This document shows, one piece after another, positions 60,246 to 64,000 of a stretch of DNA of 64,000 bases; position 1 is the stretch's first letter, and the number at the start of each line of letters is the position of its first letter. The position numbers and the translations under genes were made by a program. The notes below the pieces were generated by a model. That model searched no databases, was not told where the DNA came from, and saw only the letters and a program-made list of their open reading frames with translations. Source of the stretch: Synechococcus sp. PCC 7502 (GTDB taxonomy: Bacteria > Cyanobacteriota > Cyanobacteriia > Pseudanabaenales > Pseudanabaenaceae); assembly GCF_000317085.1 (NCBI RefSeq), contig NC_019702.1:2758394-2822393 (forward strand), in the 5' to 3' direction.

Positions 60246-60749
60246 ATGCCTCCACTCAACATTTATCTAATTCGTCATGGAATTGCTGTTGATCGCCATG
60301 AAAATATTGATGATTTTGAGCGATCGCTTACGCCCGAAGGTACTAAGAAAGTCCATGATATTGCCCATAAATTACATAAGTTAGGGCTTAAATTTGATCT
60401 ACTCCAAACTAGCCCCCTAATTCGAGCCAGACAAACCGCCGAAATTTTTGCCCAGACCTTTAATACCTCTTTAGAAATATCGGAACTTTTAGCTCCGGGT
60501 GACAACTTTAAAAATTGGCTACGTTGGCTACTTACTTGGCAAGAACAAGGACATACTTCCTTGGGCATAGTCGGACATGAACCAGACTTAAGTACATGGG
60601 CAGAGCTATTAGTATTTGGAGATGTACAAGGCTCGATAGTACTTAAAAAAGCTGGAATTATTGGCATCACTATTCCAGAGGCAGGTTTACCCATCGGTAA
60701 TAGTCTTTTATTTTTATTACTACCACCTAAATTATTAAGCAATCATTAA
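60246..60749 (+). CDS. sixA: Phosphohistidine phosphatase SixA
   Basis: 167 residues. Histidine phosphatase superfamily: catalytic RHG at 10-12 (YLIRHGIAVDRH) and the second His in GIVGHEPDLSTW. Dephosphorylates phospho-His proteins in phosphorelays. Confidence 0.9.
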   Translation: MPPLNIYLIRHGIAVDRHENIDDFERSLTPEGTKKVHDIAHKLHKLGLKFDLLQTSPLIRARQTAEIFAQTFNTSLEISELLAPGDNFKNWLRWLLTWQEQGHTSLGIVGHEPDLSTWAELLVFGDVQGSIVLKKAGIIGITIPEAGLPIGNSLLFLLLPPKLLSNH

Positions 60750-60875
60750 GCTAGTTTGATTCTTTAATGTGATTCTAAAGAAAAATCCCAAACCTAGGAC
60801 TAGGGCGAAAGATTGATCTATGGTTAAAGGTTAATTAAGACTATTTTTTTAACTTTTTTTAATCAAACCTATCCC

Positions 60876-62213
60876 ATGACAAAAAATTACTACATAATCG
60901 GGGCTGGAGTTGCTGGAATTACCGCTGCCGAATATCTAAGACAAAATGATTCCTCCTGTCAAATTACCGTAATCAATGGTGAATCCTATCCTTTCTATCG
61001 CCGTTTATCCCTTTCTAGTTATTTGCAAAGACAGACTACCTTAGAAAGTTTGATCGTCAAAAAGCCCGAAGATTATCAAGACTTGAAAATCTTCGTCTTA
61101 CAAGATCGAGTCACAGAATTAAAACCCACAGAAAAACTATTAATCATGGCAAGTGGAGCTACCTATGCTTACGATGGACTTATTATTGCCACGGGGGGTA
61201 GTGCTATTCGTCCGCCGATCGCTGGCATTGATCTAAAGGGAGTACGTCTTGGCTATTGGGACATTAAAGATACCCTTTGGTATGAGCAGCAAGCTAAAAC
61301 TGTTAAAAATGCTGTGGTGATTGGGGGTGGGGTTTTAGGCTTAGAATTAGCGGATAGCTTTAATAAGTTAGGATTAAATGTCACGATTGTCCAATTAGGC
61401 AACTACTTAGGAGAACCCTTAACCGATCTAAAGGCGGGAAAAATTGTGGGCGATCGCGTCCGTGCCAGTGGGGCTAGTTATCGTCTAGGAGTATCAGCAC
61501 AGGCTATTGTTGGCAATGATAACGGTGCCGTCAGGGCTGTAGTTACTAGTAAAGGAGAAGAAATTCCTGCGGATGTGGTGGGAGTCTGCATTGGTATCCG
61601 CCCAAATACACTTTGGTTAAAGGATTCTGGCATAGCCATAGAGCAAGGCTGTATTATTGTGGATGAATTTCTCAAAACAAATTTTGATCATACCTATGCG
61701 GCTGGAGATTGCACTCTGGTCAAATCAGCTAATTGGGTCGGCGATCGCCCTAATCGGACTTGGCAAGTTGCTACTAATCAAGGTATGGTTGCTGCTAATA
61801 ATCTTGCTAATAGTCTATTAGAGGCAGAAAATTTAGAGGCAAAAAAAACCTATCAAGAAGGCTTATTCTACAATGCTGGGGTGATTTATGACCTGCCCTA
61901 CACCATGCTGGGTAAATTTAATCCCGATCCTGATGATTCTAAGTATCAAACCTATACCTATGACACAGAGGGCGATCGCTTTGCTTACTTTAAGCTCACG
62001 GTATCCGATGGCAGATTGGTGGGAGCCATGTTAATAGGCAAACAAAGACGCACTAATATTCTGCGTAAAATTATTGAGGGTAATTATATTATTACTGGAC
62101 ATGAACTAGAACTTATGGATACTAAGTTTAAGCCCACAGGTTTACCTATAGCCGATATTGCGAGGGCTGGAGATGCGGATGTAGGGGCAAAACTTGCTGC
62201 CTATGCCAACTAA
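60876..62213 (+). CDS. FAD/NAD(P)-dependent oxidoreductase, NirB/rubredoxin-reductase-like
   Basis: 445 residues. N-terminal FAD Rossmann YYIIGAGVAGITAAEYL, NAD(P) Rossmann AVVIGGGVLGLELADSF (about 148) and FAD-site AAGDCTLV (about 275). The C-terminal 120 residues are an extra domain. Likely an electron-transfer reductase; the acceptor is unknown. Confidence 0.88.
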   Translation: MTKNYYIIGAGVAGITAAEYLRQNDSSCQITVINGESYPFYRRLSLSSYLQRQTTLESLIVKKPEDYQDLKIFVLQDRVTELKPTEKLLIMASGATYAYDGLIIATGGSAIRPPIAGIDLKGVRLGYWDIKDTLWYEQQAKTVKNAVVIGGGVLGLELADSFNKLGLNVTIVQLGNYLGEPLTDLKAGKIVGDRVRASGASYRLGVSAQAIVGNDNGAVRAVVTSKGEEIPADVVGVCIGIRPNTLWLKDSGIAIEQGCIIVDEFLKTNFDHTYAAGDCTLVKSANWVGDRPNRTWQVATNQGMVAANNLANSLLEAENLEAKKTYQEGLFYNAGVIYDLPYTMLGKFNPDPDDSKYQTYTYDTEGDRFAYFKLTVSDGRLVGAMLIGKQRRTNILRKIIEGNYIITGHELELMDTKFKPTGLPIADIARAGDADVGAKLAAYAN

Positions 62214-62297
62214 GCTTGTTGACTTTAATATTTAGCTGATCCCTAGCTGGTATATTGGGAAGTAACTTAGGAATAATCAACTTTTTAAAATCTAACC

Positions 62298-62588
62298 ATG
62301 ATCGATCGCTCTCAAGTTCAGCACATTGCCCGTTTAAGCAGATTACAATTAACTGAGACTGAAGAAATTGCTTTTACCACTCAGCTTGGGAATATTTTGA
62401 CCTACTTTGAGCAGTTAAATGAACTAGATGATCTACTTGTTGGAGTAGAACCAACCACAAGAGCGATCGCCACAGTAAATATCACTCGTCCCGATGACTC
62501 TAAACCCTATCCCGATAAAGAGGCTTTGTTAAACTGTGCGCCCGATCGCGATGATGAATTTTTTAAAGTTCCCCAAATTATGGGTTAG
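62298..62588 (+). CDS. gatC: Asp-tRNA(Asn)/Glu-tRNA(Gln) amidotransferase subunit C
   Basis: 96 residues. IDRSQVQHIARLSRLQLTE, FTTQLGNILTYFEQLNELD and the DEFFKVPQIMG end are all GatC marks. Required for GatCAB, which makes Gln-tRNA(Gln) and Asn-tRNA(Asn). Confidence 0.95.
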   Translation: MIDRSQVQHIARLSRLQLTETEEIAFTTQLGNILTYFEQLNELDDLLVGVEPTTRAIATVNITRPDDSKPYPDKEALLNCAPDRDDEFFKVPQIMG

Positions 62589-62627
62589 TGACAATTAGCA
62601 AACCTTTACGTACGGGTAAAACCTTTA

Positions 62628-64000
62628 TTAAATCGAAAAGGCGATCCTAAATCCACAGCGATCAAAGCGACTATCGGGAAAATAGCCATTCCGAAAAGCA
62701 GATCGACAATTACTAGGATTGGAGTTCCATGCTCCCCCCCGTAGCACACGACTGCGATTACCCGTACCACTACTATTAACTCCCTCCCAAGCACTGCCAT
62801 CGATGGGGGCATTACGATAGTGATCATGAGCCTCATCTTGGCACCACTCCCACACATTACCGTGCATATCAAACAGTCCAAAGGCATTGGGAGGAAACAC
62901 ATTCACCTCAGTGGTTTGCATACGGTACTTACTTTTGGGTGAGTTAGCATAGCTGACCTGTCCATTAAAGTTAGCAAAATCAGCCGTAATCACTTCGCCA
63001 AAGTAAAAAGGTGTGATTGTCCCCGCTCTACAGGCATATTCCCATTCCGCCTCACTGGGCAGACGATAGGGTTTACCCGTTACTTCCGCTAGCTTATGAC
63101 AAAAGTCCTGAGCATCATGCCAAGATACATTTTCTACGGGTAAGTTTGCTCCCTTAAAGCGAGATGGGTTATTGTCCATGACCATTTGCCACTGTGCCTG
63201 AGTCACTGGATACTTACCCAGAAAAAAGGTAGGGACATTCACTAGGTGCTGGGGAGTTTCATCCTTTGATTGTTCTTCCTCTGTAAGGGACGAACCCATG
63301 AGAAAGTTACCTTCGGGGATTTTAATCATCTCAATCAAGAGATCATCAACTGGGGCATCAATAAAATACTCAACTTGACAGGTACGCTTCTCAATCGTGA
63401 TATTGCTATCAGTAAGAATTTTACGAGAGAGTAAATTTACTTGCTTATTGCTAGGGACTTTAAGTCTAACCGTTTCAAATTTGAATTTTTTAAGCTTGAT
63501 CAAAAGGGACTTAGAACTTGGGATAGAGATCGCTTTAGAGCTATTTTTTTTGATAGTTTGTTGTCCACTATTTAAGTCTTTAATTACCTCTGTGGCGGAA
63601 GTATAGCGTTGTTTAACCGAAGCATGGATCATTTTATCTAAAACTTGGGCAAGGCGATCGCTAACTCCATCGGTGCGATGTCTCCAAACAAATCCTTCCG
63701 AAACATCAAATAAGTTATAGGGTTCCACCCCAGTCAAGAGGTAAATACAGGTTACACCTAGACTATAAATGTCACTGCTGAAGATAGCTTTACCCAAACT
63801 CTGCTCAGGGGAGGCATAACCAACGGTACCAATAGTAGTACCCACCTTAGCCAAACTGGTAGCCGTGGCAAACTTAGCCGCACCAAAATCAACTAATACA
63901 GGTTTACCATCAGACCTACGCCGAATAATATTATCGGGTTTAATATCACGGTGAATTACCTGAGCATCGTGCATAAACTGCAAAACTGGTAGCAGATCAT
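62628..64000 (-). CDS. Ser/Thr protein kinase fused to an FGE-sulfatase-type domain, N-terminus cut by the window edge
   Basis: The frame is open to the right edge (reads LLPVLQFMHDAQVIHRDIKPDN), so the kinase N-lobe lies outside. Catalytic HRDIKPDN, DFGAAK and GTVGYASPEQ are present. A linker of about 100 residues follows, then a formylglycine-generating-enzyme-like domain (EGNFLMGSS, LPSEAEWEYACRAG, MHGNVWEWCQD, RVLRGGAW, CGFRIAFS). Fusions of this type are common in cyanobacteria; the FGE-like part may be a binding rather than an enzymatic domain. Confidence 0.92.
   Translation of the reverse strand, partial: DLLPVLQFMHDAQVIHRDIKPDNIIRRRSDGKPVLVDFGAAKFATATSLAKVGTTIGTVGYASPEQSLGKAIFSSDIYSLGVTCIYLLTGVEPYNLFDVSEGFVWRHRTDGVSDRLAQVLDKMIHASVKQRYTSATEVIKDLNSGQQTIKKNSSKAISIPSSKSLLIKLKKFKFETVRLKVPSNKQVNLLSRKILTDSNITIEKRTCQVEYFIDAPVDDLLIEMIKIPEGNFLMGSSLTEEEQSKDETPQHLVNVPTFFLGKYPVTQAQWQMVMDNNPSRFKGANLPVENVSWHDAQDFCHKLAEVTGKPYRLPSEAEWEYACRAGTITPFYFGEVITADFANFNGQVSYANSPKSKYRMQTTEVNVFPPNAFGLFDMHGNVWEWCQDEAHDHYRNAPIDGSAWEGVNSSGTGNRSRVLRGGAWNSNPSNCRSAFRNGYFPDSRFDRCGFRIAFSI

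Noticed and set aside
60275-60742. 155-codon frame opposite sixA
   Set aside because: Shadow of the well-supported sixA gene.

Overview
The window is cyanobacterial chromosome. The evidence is an ATP synthase operon with the split b/b' subunits and Atp1, many copies of the GCGATCGC palindrome (HIP1) and generally AT-rich coding sequence. The genus cannot be fixed from sequence alone. No rRNA or tRNA gene was found.

Layout. (1) 1-11052 is ordinary chromosome: the start of a class A penicillin-binding protein, atpA-atpH-atpF-atpF'-atpE-atpB-atpI (minus strand), two small unknown genes, rbfA, a CHASE2 adenylate/guanylate cyclase, a B12/radical-SAM protein and a coiled-coil membrane protein. (2) 11053-60160 is one recQ helicase gene split in two by a 47.7 kb insertion. 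The insertion runs between two GGGAA pentamers (11958-11962 and 59641-59645). Joining the flanks through that pentamer restores a 474-codon RecQ reading frame exactly. The first gene inside the left end is a large serine recombinase, as in the excisable fdxN-type elements of heterocyst-forming cyanobacteria. (3) 60246-64000 is chromosome again: sixA, an FAD oxidoreductase, gatC and a Ser/Thr kinase fused to a formylglycine-generating-enzyme domain that runs off the right edge.

Inside the element: 12.0-24.2 kb is a tightly packed, phage/plasmid-like backbone on the minus strand. It holds a long-leader pilin, many tiny genes joined by ATGA overlaps, a cytosine methyltransferase nested in another frame of a second gene, HNH, a winged-helix gene carrying iteron-like repeats, RHH/XRE repressors around paired palindromes, a Rad52-like annealing protein and Gp157. 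25.7-27.9 kb carries xseA-xseB, an orphan AbrB/MazE-type antitoxin and an XRE regulator. 28.1-45.5 kb is a complete type III-B CRISPR-Cas locus: 60 repeats, cas1, cas2, a Csx18-like protein, XisI, two CARF-HEPN ribonucleases, a Cmr6-Cmr1 fusion, a Uma2 nuclease, cmr5, cmr4, cmr3 and cas10, with no cas6. A divergent WYL regulator plus NERD-helicase operon follows. 48.9-53.5 kb is cargo: a frameshifted esterase, a 219 bp MITE, a methyltransferase, an HNH pair and a thermonuclease. 53.6-59.6 kb is an uncharacterised envelope gene cluster: three exported paralogues, TolC-like and HlyD-like proteins, a YdjM-type membrane protein and a membrane-anchored AAA ATPase.

Two signals cut across the genes. 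A 10-mer, GTTCTAGGGG/CCCCTAGAAC, occurs at least 20 times perfectly inside the element, in all three reading frames. I saw no copy in the flanking chromosome and none between about 25.7 and 47.1 kb, which includes the CRISPR-Cas block. The element therefore looks like an excisable, probably self-replicating island with its own DNA signature, into which a CRISPR-Cas/xse module was placed.
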